Positions 41,936 to 54,859 of a stretch of 64,000 nucleotides of DNA are shown here, in pieces; within the stretch, counting starts at the first letter, position 1, and each line of letters starts with the position of its first letter. A program made the position numbers and the translations under genes. The stretch is from Epinephelus fuscoguttatus. Its lineage: Eukaryota > Chordata > Actinopteri > Perciformes > Serranidae. The stretch spans positions 7,207,035 to 7,271,034 of the forward strand of contig NC_064772.1 of NCBI RefSeq assembly GCF_011397635.1. Reading direction: 5' to 3'. Under the pieces are notes generated by a model. The model saw only the letters and a list, made by a program, of their open reading frames with translations, ran no database searches and was not told the origin of the DNA.

Positions 41936-44191
41936 GAGGGTATGTATATTATATAATATCTTGAAATATAATGCATAGTAATACCAATGATTATAATATA
42001 ATATAATATGTATGGGTATCAAATATATGGCAAAAAATATAAATAAGCTGGTACAAAAGAGAATCAGTGAGGGGAGAGTGATTTGTAACGAACTGTGATT
42101 TAGTGGCTGACAGCTAACTATACTATAAATTAGCTTAGCTGCTGGCTAAGTGATTGTAAAGCTTGTTGCCAGGTGCGCTCGGCTGCAGTGACAGACTCTG
42201 AGCAGACTGTCAACCTGTTGCTGTTTTTCCTTTTCACCAAGAGGCACACACAGGTTAGGTCAGTCAGACGGCGAGACCTCCTTAGACCAAGCTACACTGA
42301 GATTTACACAAATACACAAAAGAGAGCATGGAAAGTGTGCCTGTTCTTCACAGAGTATAAAGGAGGTTCTCTTGTGAGACTCAACTTTTGCTACTTAATT
42401 TTACAGTTACATTTTTATACTGAGAACGAGAAGTACTGGGGATTCATGCTAAGGCAATAAGTTGATTTAGGTTGTTGTCAATTGAGAGAGAAGCAGTTAT
42501 AGCTTTTTTTAATTGATGTATAATTGCAGTCTGATCTGGTTGCAACTCATAAATACTTGTAAAATATATGCCCATTGCTTGTATGTGTTTGATTATGTTA
42601 GTGTAACTTAAACCTATGGCTGCTGGTCAAATAAATTAACCCAAGTTGAGACAATTTGTCAGTTTAAAGATTAGTCAAGGTAAACAGAAAGTTACTAAGC
42701 AGCGATCAGTAAATTGTTTTAGTTTAGTTTTTTCAACCATAATGTCAAGCATTTGCTGGTTTTCTTTGTCATACATGACAGCAAATTGATTAACTTTGGG
42801 TTTTGAACAAAACAAGACAAATTAAAATGTCATCTTGGGCTCTGAGAAATGGTGATGTGCACTGTGTCGCTGTTTTTTTGACATTACATTGAATGATTCA
42901 TCAGTTAATTGAGACAATGTTAAACAGATAAATATATGCAAAAATAAACCCATGTATGTTTGATCTGTTTATACATTTGTCACCAATTAACGTCATGATA
43001 TGTAATTGCAGCCCTTCTGAGAAACATGGAATAGAAGAACATTTTCTTGTATTTTTGGAAAAGCATTTCAGCATTAACTCATGACATTTATGTTGCTGTG
43101 GACTGTCCTGACTGTATGTATCATAGCTGATATTTGCACTTGTGTGCTGTGAAATAGTTTGAGCTCACTGAATTTGTCAGGGCGCACTTTATTTGATTCT
43201 GCTCTGTCTTATTGATCTTCATCTTGTCTCCTCTGTCAGAACCAGGGAAACATAAACACAGGAAATGCGAGCGGCCCCTTAGTGCTCAGCCGTCAAAGCC
43301 TGTGATTGTTCGCCCGGGCTCCAAAAGGTACGATTTGTCACTCTGCAGCACTGCATGGTAAACTGGAGCAAACCCCTCTTGTGTCACTTTTAAGTCAGAA
43401 TCCATCTTACCCATCATTCCTCTCTCTCAACTCTTTCGCCACCTGATTCATTGTATTTTGGGCTGACAGTTTGGACGAATGGTTTGAGGTCAGAGCTCTT
43501 GGTCTGCACTGTCCCCATAGTGCTGATGGCTGTTATGAAGCTTAGTATTACCTTTTTGCACAGGGATGAGGGTCAAAGTATGATACAGCTACTGTCACTT
43601 TAACAAGTAAAGGATCTTAAAATGGATTTAAAGTAATCTATTAATAGAAAGTCATTAACTGAAAAATTAGTATTGATTTTTATTGTTATATCAGTATTTA
43701 CGTACTGTAGTACTTAAACTTCCATTTGGTCTCATTGAGTTTGACCCATTTTCCTGTCCCACTCTTTCAATAGTACAGAAACGTGTTTGTTTTCATATTC
43801 CTTCCTATATTTATTGTGGCCATGCTGCAGCCAGTAGCGGTGGAAATAGTTTTTGTTTATTTTGATTATGATAAAAAGATAATTGAGATTAAATGATCAT
43901 TGTGCCCCATTCTGTTTTCAGTAGGTTGTGGAAGTGCAACGTTAGAACATAGTTGATCTTATTTATTTTGATTTAATTAATATTTATTTATTTTTATATT
44001 ATTTCTTTAAATGTGGATATATATTTATATATTAGTTTAATTTAATTTTATTTTATTTTATATGTATTTTTTTGTTTTTCATTTGAATTACATATAATGC
44101 TGAAGGAAATTTATTGTTAAAAAACGTTAGTGTTCAATAAATGGATGATGTTTCCAAAGTCAGTGATTAATTGTGCTAAATAATCATGATC

Positions 44192-44930
44192 TTAAATGTC
44201 CAGTGTGTAGGATTCAGGGGGATTTAGTGGTGTCTAGCAGTGAGGCTTGCAAAATGCAATCAGCTGAAACTTATCCCAGCTGGGATTCCTTCAGCTTTCA
44301 TTGTTCAGGAGGTTTTTACCGGAGCTGAATTGTCCGCAGAGGTGTCTTCCTCTCTAAAACACACAGACAAGGTGATTTAAACCAGTAAAAACACTAAATA
44401 AAGTCATTTAACATTAGAAAACCTTTGTTTTTCTGATGCTACTCCTCAGGAAGGGGCTGCTAACTACAGTGACTGAAGCAAATACTAGCAGGTACACGGT
44501 GCATACCCATCTCTTTTTCTGACTGTTTACATTATACCCACTTATCAGCCAAAAAGCCATTGGAATATATAGGAACGTATACTCTATACAATACCTTCTT
44601 GGTAACCTAGTGATCTACCTAGTACTACACCCACCTTATCAACAACCACTACACCACTGTGGCTGATGCAAAATTGCAAATGTCCCTATCTAAAGCCAGT
44701 GTTTGGTTTGTCCATTCTGGGCTACTGTAGAAACATGGCTGTGCAACATTGCAATCTCCATAGTAAAGGACCCACTCCCTATGTAGGTATAAACAGCTCA
44801 TTACAAGGTAACAGAAACACAGATTCTAATTTTCTAGGTGATTATACACTAAAGACACAAAACACACTGATTACATTAGATTCCATTTCAACCAATGTAT
44901 CCCCCTAAATCCTACACACTGGACCTTTAA
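44192..44930. mobile_element. TTAA-type element (GTCCAGTGTGTAGGATT family), copy B
   Basis: TTAA flanks at 44192-44195 and 44927-44930 enclose ATGTCCAGTGTGTAGG...CCTACACACTGGACCT. The interior matches copy A (14722). It has no credible coding frame. About 190 bp at 44470-44660 is absent from copy A. A shorter relative is at 60713-61282. Confidence 0.75.
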
Positions 44931-45589
44931 TGTACCAAAAATAATTGTGATTATGATTCATGCCATACTTGTGCAGCCCTAATTCCAATTTATTACAGCA
45001 GGATTTTTTTTTTATAATTTTGGTCATCATTCGAATTGGTTATGGTAATATTGTACCAACCAATGTCAAAGCAGAGTGGAGGTCTGTGAACACAGACAGG
45101 TGAAGCCTCACAGCAGCCAGACTGTAAACAAACAGTTTATCCTGATCATCGAAAGCACTTCATTTGGAGGTCATTGCGTGTGTACGTGCATGCATGCGTG
45201 CAAACTGTGATGGATGTTTACAACTGGCAGTGTTTTCCCAAACAAGTCTGTAACCTGGAGGTCTGCTTCCCACCTGTCTGACTGCTAGTGTTTCTTAACT
45301 TCTTTTTAGTAATGTCAGTGTTCCCAGATCTCACTTATTTGATTCTACTGATAAAAACAATGTATAAAACTATTTAAATATGATCCAAGTTGTAATAAAG
45401 TGGAATAATCCTTTAACTCTGACTTCATTAGGACATGATCTAACATTCATAACATCCATTTTGATAAATGGACTGGGAAAGTAGCCATGGTGACTTTCCC
45501 TGCTGTTAAAATTATATTTGCTACAGCTTTGTTTTGTTTTGTAATTAAATATGAGAAGCAAAGAAACTGCCTACTTGCCCATGTTGAAA

Positions 45590-45705
45590 TACACAATAAG
45601 GCCAAAATTATGTGGACAGCGGACAACCTTGTCAACATGAGATGAACAATGAAACGTGTGTTTATCGTTCAGGTGTCCACATACTTTTGGCCAGAGATAT
45701 GTAAC
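45590..45705. mobile_element. Miniature Tc1/mariner-like inverted repeat
   Basis: AAGGCCAAAATTATGTGGAC and GTCCACATACTTTTGGCC face each other about 70 bp apart. This matches the fish 'GGCCAAAAGTATGTGGACACC' terminal repeat family. Confidence 0.5.
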
Positions 45706-46040
45706 ATGCACAGAAGTCCTTGTATGGCTGTTTTAAAATTGCAGTTTGCAGACGTTCATGCTTTAATGTGGCGGTTGTGTTGGCTTTGTCGTCCAGGTGA
45801 TTGACGCTCAGAAAAGGGATTGTTAGCATCTACTGGACACAAGGGGCACTGTCCTCTGATTGGCTCGGACAACCCCCTCTGACATGCCCGTGGCCAATCA
45901 GAGGTGAGTGTGCTGTGTGTATGTGTGTGTTTGTTTTCATTTGCATTGTTAATGAGTAACTGTGAGTTTGTGGGGGTGTGCAGATGATGTGTGTTTTCTA
46001 CTCTTCCTTGTGTGCAGAATCTAAGTAAAATTATACGTAA

Positions 46041-46043
46041 GTT

Positions 46044-46094
<51 letters not shown>

Positions 46095-46125
46095 AGTGCG
46101 TGTGTGTGTGTGTTCATGTGGCTAC
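46041..46125. repeat. (GT)n microsatellite before the KLHL15 coding start
   Basis: A TG run of more than 20 units with GC interruptions. Open frames on it are artefacts. Confidence 0.9.
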
Positions 46126-46633
46126 TTATTTTTCTCTTTGTGATTTCTTTGTGTGTGTGCGAGTGTGCATGATGGTGTATTATGCAGAAGCAACTGGATG
46201 ATGTTGTGGGGTGCTTTTTTAAAAAGGATTTCCTGTCTTTCTCTTTATTTTTACCCACCTCAGTGTGTTGCAGTGGAGCAGGTTATTTCCCCAGTGTTTC
46301 TTTGTAGGATGCAGCAGCTGAAGTGCTGAGCTTTTAATGCTGAACGCCCTTTTGAATGCCCTTCCAGTCACAGACTTACTTTATTCAGCTGCACACACAC
46401 ACAAACATAATGTTTTCCTTGGAGAGACAGGCGGTGTTGTGCCTGCTGAATTCATTTTTGAATATCTGATAATTCTAGTTCATCCCTGCTTTATGTTCAC
46501 ACTGCACAGCTGTAGCAGAGTTCAGTGTTCACGGATCTGTTCTGACGCTCTATGATCTTTACCTCACCCTGTCTCCATCCCCCGCCTGCACCTGCACTTG
46601 CACTTTGCCCTGCGTCATGCCTTCAGGTGTGTT

Positions 46634-49600
46634 ATGTCGGGGGCAGATGTGGAGGTGTACCTGTCCCAGGTGCACGATGGGAGTGTGTCGTCGGGCTTCC
46701 GGGCGCTGTATGAGGAGCGTCTGCTGCTGGATGTCACACTGTTGATAGAGGAGCACCACTTCCAGGTACACAAATTAAGCTGCATGGTGTTTCATATCCC
46801 TAGACCAAGACTGTATGCTACATATCACTATCCTGCAGGGATGTCTCTGGGGAACTTGGACATTTCAGCTACAGATCTGCTTATACATTATTTACAGGAT
46901 TAATTTCTGAGATGTAAATTCACTGGATAGTAGAAAATCATCTTAGCAACTTAAAGGCAATAAATTATGTTTTTTGTAATTTTACAGTTGGTTGGAGTCC
47001 TTATTTTAAAAGGAAACTTGAGTATTTTTGAATCTGGACCCTATTTTCCAATGTTTTATGTCTAAATGACTAATGGAGACAACAGTTTTTAAAAATGGTT
47101 GGTATTGAGAGGGAGTGCTGCAGCCGACAGTGCTGAAACAGGCAGCAATCCTAACAGGCAACTGTACACCATCACTTTACAACCGCTTGAAGTGTTTGTT
47201 TTTGCCGCTGACAGGCTCAGATTGTTATTACTGGTGTTTAGCGACATTATGGAAAAGATCCCCACAGAGGAAAAAAAAATAGGTTTTTCATTACATTTCG
47301 CTTCTCCCGTTTGTCTGTTACTGTGTTTCTGTTCTGAAATCTCACAGACTTTTCCACATTGTTGAAATCAGCTAAATATTCAGGCATTAAATTGAAAATC
47401 TTTTAGATAACACTAAGATATGCTCTCTGTACTCCAACACAGCTCACTCTTCCTGGCACTCCACTCTGTAAAGGCCCAGACACACCAAACCAAAATCAGA
47501 GAGCTAGTGGTAACGAAATCCTACTGCTGCATTGCTGTACGTCGCTTGTGTCTCGGCTAAAAAGTTGTACATAAAAACACCGCAAAGACTACAGCCAACC
47601 AGCATGTACACTCTGTGCCTGTGTGAGATGAAATGGCTCTCTTCACCAGCACACAGCGGTGGTCTGTTGTCGTCATTTAAAAAGGGAAATCGGAAGACCA
47701 TCTTGATACTAGTGAGCAAGTTAGCACCTAAACAACACTATACGGTGCTGAAAGAACAAAGCATATTTACTCTGCAAGAGTGAACAATAAAATAAACATC
47801 TCAAAACTTTTCTGCTGAAGAGCTCAATGACTAAAGAAAAACAAACTCACCTTATATAACAAGTTTGTCTCACTCCCTGTTGACTTGAGCTGTTTGTTTG
47901 CTTTCCTCACGATTCTCTCCTCGTGTACTGAGCTGAACTGCCAGTCAGAGTGATTTCACTCACTGACAGGCTCCTTTGTTGTAGTCAACATGCTGAATTG
48001 GCTGGAAAAAATCAACAAGTTATTGTAGGGATTGTTTTCATAATGCTGTCAGACAGTTCTCATCGTGATCTGAGCCTGTCAGTGACAAATACAAACACTT
48101 TTAGTGAGCGCAAATTGACATTGCACAATTGCCACAATCACTGTCTCTTTATACTTGACCAGTTTCAAAAACTGCTGTCTCCATTAGTCATTTAGACACA
48201 AAAGCATCTGAAAATAGAGTCCAGATTGAGAAATACCAGTTTCCCTTTAAAATTAGGACAGCAGGCAACTGTAAAATAACAAAATACACCTTTTATTCCC
48301 CACAACACATTCAAGTACAACATGCTTATTTTTTGTCTTTATTTTGTTTTCTCGTGTATTTCCAGTGCATAAATCTTAGTAAACTTAGCAAAATAATGTA
48401 AAAAAGGTTGGTGTGATAAGCTATGGCTTCAGCCTACACTTTTTCAGTCCGCATTAACTTGCTTTTGCTGTTTCAATAATGACTTATTTATAATTTATTT
48501 GTTGTTTCTCTTAAGTGTATTTGAGTTGTTTAAGTTGAAAGTGACCGAAATAAACTCAACTAATATGAGCCAGGAAAGGACCTTTTTTGTTTCTTAACAG
48601 CCACCCTGTACATTGCTAAGAATATTTTCTACCACCCTGTGAGTGTGTATTTGCAACATGTTTGTGTAACAGATCTGCGACAGAAGTATTCAAAATATCC
48701 ATGCAGGATAGCATGTGCTAAATGTTTAATGTAGCAACAAACTGTTTACAGAGAATTGGTAAAAACTTACAACTGGAGAACTTCTGGCCTCAGCGAGCAA
48801 CATCACTGCACTGTTGCTTATGTAAACCTGTGTCCATCTGTCGTATCCATCCTTCTGCAGGCCCACAAGGCGCTTCTGGCCACCCAGAGCGACTACTTCC
48901 GGGTCATGTTCACAGCAGACATGAGGGAGAGGGACCAGGACAAGATCCACATGAAGGGGCTGACAGCCGCTGGGTTCGGCCACATTCTCCGATTCATGTA
49001 CTACGGCTCTCTGGAGCTCAGCATGCCCACTGTCCAAGAGATCCTTCAGGTAAAGCTGCACACACCCACCGATGTCCTTTCTGGTTCTTCCCATATCATG
49101 CTTCCACATCAGTTAAAACAGATGAAGTTTAACATGGTGCTGCTTCACAACAAAAGCATCAGCATTTCATGGTTCTTCACTTTAATAACATGCTCTCTCA
49201 CATTCCTCCTCTTTTTCCTCCTCCTCCTCCTCCTCCTCTCACTTCCTGTCCCGGCAGGCGGCCATGTACGTCCAGCTGACGGAGGCGGTGGAGTTCTGCT
49301 GCTCCTTCTTGCTCGCCAAGATCTGTCTGGAGAACTGTGCCGAGGTCATGCGCCTCCTGGAGGACTTCAGTGTGGGTGTGGAGGGTGTCCAGGAGCAGCT
49401 CGACAACTTCCTGCTTGACAACTTTGTCCCCCTTATGAGCCGACCCGACTTCCTGTCCTACCTCAGCCTCGAGAGACTGCAGGTTCGGTTTTTGATTGTA
49501 CGCTGAATGCAGAAGAAAAGTTAAAACTATGAATACAAACTCAGTCAGTGTTGTTGTTAGATTAGATTCATTCTGACCATGATACACACTGAGAGGGACA

Positions 49601-51521
49601 TTTTGAAGTCAAAAATTCTATGTAAATGTTAATTTCAGGAGCCAACTCATGATTAAGTCCACAGTCAGAGTGTCTCCAATGTATCTTCAGACTGCTGGCC
49701 CATACCATGGACGTTCACACTGAATAAGCTGGACAGACATTACTTGTTATTCTTATAATGAGTCTTTTTCTCTTTATCTCTGAATCAGGCGTACCTGAAC
49801 AGTGATGCTCTGAGTCGCTTCCCAGAAATTGAGCTGTATGAAGCTGTCCAATCGTGGCTCCGACATGACCGGCGGCGCTGGAGGCACACTGACACCATTG
49901 TGCAGTCCATCCGCTTCTGCCTCATGACTCCTGCCAACATCTTTGAGAAGGTTACTTCTGCTTTCTGATGGTTTTCCTTTGTCCTGACAGGAGTCCACTG
50001 GTTTACTGATGTTGTCTCTGGTATTGGTCTTTTGTTGTCTTCGTCACAGGTGAAGACCTCAGAGTTTTACCGTTACTCCAGACAGCTGAGGCAGGAGGTA
50101 GATCAGGCGCTCAGCTACTTCCATGATGTCAACCAGCAGCCTCTGGTGGAGACGCGCTCCAACCGTATCCGCTCTGTGCGCCCGCAGACGGCTGTTTTCA
50201 GGGGAATGATCGGTCACAGTATGGTCAACAGCAAGATCCTGCTGCTGCAGCGCCCAAAGGTGTCTGCTCGTTTGTCTGTCTTCAAGAGCATGTGTGACTG
50301 CTTTTGGTATTCGTACCAAAACTGTCGTGCATTACAGCTTTGATCTATTTACATGGTGTGAAATCAGTGTCTGTGTTTGAATCCCTCAGGTGTGGTGGGA
50401 GCTGGAGGGACCTCAGGTGCCACTGCGACCAGACTGCCTGGCAATTGTTAACAACTTTGCCTTCCTGTTGGGTGGAGAGGAGCTGGGGCCCGACGGGGAG
50501 TTTCACGCCTCCTCCAAAGTCTACCGCTATGACCCCCGACAGAACTCCTGGCTACGCATGGCTGACATGTCTGTGCCCAGGTTAGAAGAGCCTGAGGCTC
50601 TCTGTGTGTAATCTGACCTGTCCTGAAACGTTTTTCACACAGCTGTGCAGTGAATGGCACATTATGTTAATTTCAGGATGATTTTGCAGGCGCTCACTGT
50701 CACTTGATTAGAATTACTTATTAATGCATTGATACATATTGATGGTGTTTGTTGTTTGCAGGTCGGAGTTTGCTGTTGGCGTCATTGGCAAGTTTATTTA
50801 TGCTGTAGCGGGCCGCACGCGAGATGAGACTTTCTATTCCACGGAGCGCTATGACATTACAGAGGACCGCTGGGAGTTTGTGGACCCGTACCCTGTAAAC
50901 AAGTATGGTCACGAGGGGACTGTCCTCAATGGTAAACTGTACATCACCGGTGGTATCACTTCCTCCTCCACCTCCAAACAGGTGTGTGTGTTTGACCCAG
51001 GGCGGGAGGCGGGAGGAGGGGGAGGAGGAGGCAGCTCAGGTGGGTCAGACGCACACAGGACACGCGCCAGCCGAGGCCCACTGCTGCCTGGCACCCATGC
51101 CAGCTGCTGGGAGAACAAATCCAAAATGAACTATGCCCGTTGCTTCCACAAGATGATCTCTCACAACGGGAAGCTGTACGTGTTCGGAGGAGTGTGCGTG
51201 ATCCTGCGAGCTTCCTTTGAGTCGCAGGGCTGCCCATCCACCGAGGTGTATGACCCTGACACTGACGAGTGGACCATCCTTGCCTCCATGCCCATTGGGC
51301 GCAGCGGCCATGGGGTGGCAGTGTTGGACAGGCAGATCATGGTGCTGGGCGGCCTGTGTTACAACGGCCACTACAGTGACTCCATCCTCACCTTCGACCC
51401 TGATGAAAACAAATGGAAGGAGGACGAGTATCCCAGGATGCCTTGCAAACTGGACGGTCTGCAGGTGTGCAGTCTGCACTTCCCAGAGTATGTGCTAGAG
51501 CACGTCAGACGCTGCAGCTGA
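46634..51521 (+). CDS. klhl15: Kelch-like protein 15, CUL3 substrate adaptor
   Basis: Seven coding exons: 46634-46765, 48861-49049, 49258-49482, 49789-49950, 50050-50259, 50390-50580, 50762-51521. They total 1869 nt, about 622 residues (human 604). The BTB domain (~25-135; LLLDVTLLIEEHHFQ, AHKALLATQSDYFRVMF) binds CUL3. The BACK domain (~140-245) contains FLLDNFVPLMSRPDFLSYLS and ELYEAVQSWLRHDRRRW. The Kelch propeller (~330-610) carries LGGEELGPDGEFHASSKV, YAVAGRTRDETFYSTERYD, FGGVCVILRASFESQGCPS and VLGGLCYNGHYSDSILTFD and should hold substrates. The human protein is reported to target PP2A B'-beta, CtIP and doublecortin for ubiquitination. A Gly/Ser/Arg-rich insertion (~450-475) explains the extra length. 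It lies beside EIF2S3 and APOO, as on the human X. Confidence 0.96.
47006..48250. mobile_element. TTAA-flanked long-inverted-repeat element (Kolobok-like), KLHL15 intron
   Basis: TTAA at 47006-47009 and 48247-48250. The ends (AAGGAAACTTGAGTATTTTTGAATC...; mirror at 48200-48246) and the TTTTTGCCGCTGACAGGCTCAGAT motif match the element at 23946-26008. No long reading frame is left. Confidence 0.7.
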
Positions 51522-53079
51522 GGTCTGCTCCACAACAAGCCTCCTTTTTATAGAAATGGAAATGCACTGTTCAAGGCCTGAAGTCTCCCACTGGGAGAGC
51601 AGGTGTTTACAGGTGGGAGACTCGACTGATGCACAGGCTTTTCAACTAGAGACCAGCACTTACCTTAAGGTGAGGAAAAGATGGCGCGGGCCATACATTT
51701 GCTGTTCTTACTGAAGCCAATCGAAGCGTGGCGTGGTGAGACGCCACATGTTAAAAGTCAGCTTGAACATTTTCAGAATTAGCTTTCTCAGAAAATCAAG
51801 GAAAATCATTTGTGGGGAGAAAAAAAGGTTTTGTTTTGCTGGTTTATGTTTCAGACTGTGGTCAGTTTCCTATTCTACTACTCACTTACTGTATTTAGGC
51901 TGTCCAGTCAGGCTTATTGCAGAAACGCACTGGAAGCGTCAGATTCATGCATTTACAAAGGGACCTGTATTTATTTTACTTCACCAGTCTTCTCAGTCTA
52001 GTCAGAATTAGGTTTCTCTGCCTGCACCCTGAGATTTCATCGCGTTCATTAATCTATTTAAAGGCAAACAAACATTGTGTATAATGTTAATCAAGGTGCT
52101 TTTATTAAGAAATAGATTAGTGAAAGCCAAAACTATTTCAAACAATCAGAAAATGCCCTATAAGATATATAACTGCAAGTTAAATCATACAATCAGGTAT
52201 ATAAAGACAATATTAACACTATATATACTGTAGTGTAGCTAATCTTATAGCCAAATATACAAAGCAGACTCTAGACAAAGGCCATTAAACAGATACCATG
52301 TTGTTGCAGATGCTACTAATGCTTCAATCTGCTACCAGCTGCAAACTGTCAGATTACTCATTCATATACTCGCTTCCAGTGCGTTCCAGCTTTTAGTCCT
52401 AATTCTGCTTTTTACTCCCAGATATCCACCATACTGTGCTCATGTTCATATAACATCACTGTGTCTTTCTGTGTCCCTTCTTCTTCCTCTGATGTGTGTG
52501 TGAGAGAGAGAGCTGAATGATGGAGAGTAAAAAACATAACACTACATGGCACACGAGGGTTCATTGTTCATTCAGTGAGGATGTCATGATGGTGACTCCT
52601 ACACAGCAGGGTTTTTTTTTTTTTGCATAGGAAGTAAAGATCTTTCTGTCAGAGCAGCTCTGTATCCGTCTCGTCACTGGCAGTGCTTTACTTACTCTCA
52701 TCTACATTCCCTGCACTTTGTTTTGGGCTCTTGTTGTGGCTCTTGGGTGTAAATGCACTGTTCTACCCTTTCAAACCAGCTGTAGTATTACAGCATGATG
52801 TTATCTTACAGACATTTAGCAGTGTCTGAAATTAACCTCTGGCTGAGAAGTTAAGATGAACAAAAAATGCACCCACCATGAATTATACAGCTAGTTAAAA
52901 TATTTAAGAAACATTGGGCCTCATCGTGGAGGAACATTTTCATATTCTTATCCTAAACTAGGAAGATTTCATTCACAGAAATGTTGCCAAAGAGTAGAGA
53001 GAAAACTTTCACACTGCGTAGCTTCAAGTCCTGCTCTTGGAAATGAGCAAACAAATGTAATTGTGTCAGTGTAGTGTTA
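51522..53079 (+). other. klhl15: Probable KLHL15 3' untranslated region
   Basis: No coding signal after the KLHL15 stop. The sequence is AT-rich with a poly-T run near 52612. Human KLHL15 has a long 3' UTR; the end cannot be fixed here. Confidence 0.4.
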
Positions 53080-53696
53080 TTAAAGGATTAGTTCATGTCC
53101 CAGATGATAATTCGTATGTTACTTTGAATTCATGAAGAAAACTTTGCATGCCACCATGGTAAACAAGGGAGAAAATTCCTGATAATAGAAGTAAATGGGA
53201 ACTGTCTTTAACAACAGCAAAACTATATCAAGACATCAACACTCACACAACTTGTGCAATAGTATCTAACTCATTTATCTACTTGTATGCTCAGTACTTC
53301 CCAAAAATACAGTTTTTTTCTAAAACTTCACTATTTATAACACTTTCCATAAAAGGTCTTATACATGGACCAGTAGCGTGCCTCCGCTGTTAATGCAGAA
53401 GTGTTTTAAATACTTAGGTTTTAGTAAAAATGCATGTTTTTGGGAAGTACTATACATGTGGATCAATAAGACTTGGATTATACTGCATGAGTTTGTAAAT
53501 GGATGTCTGAATATAGTTTTGCTGTTGTTAAACATGATCCCCGGTTACTTCAGTTCATGATAAATGTTTGCCTTTTTTCCCCATCTCCGTTCACCATGGA
53601 GGCATGTGAGGAAGGTTTATTTTATGAATTCAAGACAACACAGGGTCAGTAAGTGATATACAAATGGTCATTTGGATGAGTGATGTGTTCCTTTAA
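53080..53696. mobile_element. TTAA-flanked miniature element with ~190-bp inverted ends
   Basis: TTAA at 53080-53083 and 53693-53696. Both arms share AGGA..., TTGAATTCAT, CC(A/T)CCATGGT and TTTAACAACAGCAAAACTAT when read inward. It is distinct in sequence from the other two TTAA families here and non-coding. Confidence 0.65.
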
Positions 53697-53699
53697 AGG

Positions 53700-54750
53700 A
53701 CCTGGAACAATTAGGAAGTATGTACTGTGACAGAAATAAAAAGTGAATAATTGAACTTGAGGCTAGATGCTAAATGATGTCTTTCTACAGCAAAGTGGTA
53801 TATGACTAATATAAAAGGTGGTCACGAGGCCCATTGTTAATTTACTTAAGGTTCAGGGTATTTCAATTTATGCTCTTTTACAACCAGTTGAGCTCAGTAT
53901 AACAAAGACTTAGCAGCTGTGAATGGGGTCATCCTTATGTTCCCAGGTTCCCTGTTGTTGAGGTACTGGTAAGGGCTAACTTTGCAGTTCAAATTGCAAA
54001 GAAAGGAATGAAGATGGACATTTCAAATGCACTTTGGTAAAAATCTGTTCAGCCACTGTGGAGATGTCAATGTCTAAAATCTCAAACTGTTTTGCCTGCA
54101 AATTTGAAGGTGTGGGTTTTAAAGAGTGCAGACTCAACATATTGACCCATGGAAACCAACCCAACGCAACCCAAATAAATGTTGGCATTGTATGTTGCTG
54201 CAAACTATGGATGCGTTACATTTGTACTTTATTATGTAGCACCTACATTGAAACATAATTTTTCGACAACTCTGGTTAACACCTGGTTAGGTTTTGGCCA
54301 AATATCTGGTATTGGTGGCATAATGCTGGCAAGATAGCATAGTTGAAAGAAACAATTTACTTTTGAAGCACTATCCCCACTGGAAACACAGCAATGGGTC
54401 CCTGAAAAACCCATGTTTGGGGGCTGAAAAGCCGCTGGAAACGCAGCAATGACTCAATAAAAACAACAGGTTTTGATGTTTGTTGATCTCAAACAGTGGT
54501 CTGCAGATTGACAGGTGTCTGGCTTCTGTATTATGCTATCCACCATCCTCCCAACCTTTAGAAACGTTGATATGACGCGTATGAATTGTTAAAATGTTAT
54601 GCAGTGGTGGTTTGCAGGAACATACAATGCCAACATTTTCCTCTGGGGACTGCGTACATTGAAACATTTGACCAAGGGAAAAACATTAATGAGAACAGAA
54701 AAAGGTCTCCTTAAAGTGTCATATTAAGATATTAAGCTGGGCGGGAACTG
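53700..54750. other. AT-rich DNA, no feature seen
   Basis: Short open frames only. An AAATAAAA hexamer context near 53735 could serve as a KLHL15 poly(A) signal, but this is a guess. Confidence 0.4.
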
Positions 54751-54752
54751 CC

Positions 54753-54850
54753 CATTGGTCCGACAGCCCATTGGTTCGACATCCCAGCCGTTCAGCACCG
54801 CGGACAGTCGGACTGATGGGATGTCGAATCAATGGGCTGTCGAACCAATG
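54753..54850. repeat. 34-bp inverted repeat (strong hairpin) of unknown family
   Basis: Arms 54753-54786 and 54817-54850 pair with two mismatches around a 30-nt GC-rich loop. Each arm itself contains two CCATTGGTTCGACA-like units, so the structure is also an internal duplication. Confidence 0.8.
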
Positions 54851-54859
54851 ACATGGACC

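Larger units (their letters stand above)
39690..45903 (+). other. klhl15: Putative 5' untranslated exons of KLHL15
   Basis: A GC-rich block at about 39690-39915 contains AAAATGGCGTCC and ends at a strong donor (CCGAG|GTGAGA); it is the probable promoter and first exon. Candidate internal untranslated exons with matching splice sites are 43240-43327 and 45797-45903. The coding exon opens at an acceptor ending 46626. The exon chain is inferred from splice signals alone. Confidence 0.45.

Noticed and set aside
48726-49109. Minus-strand frame of 127 residues
   Set aside because: Antisense of a KLHL15 coding exon.
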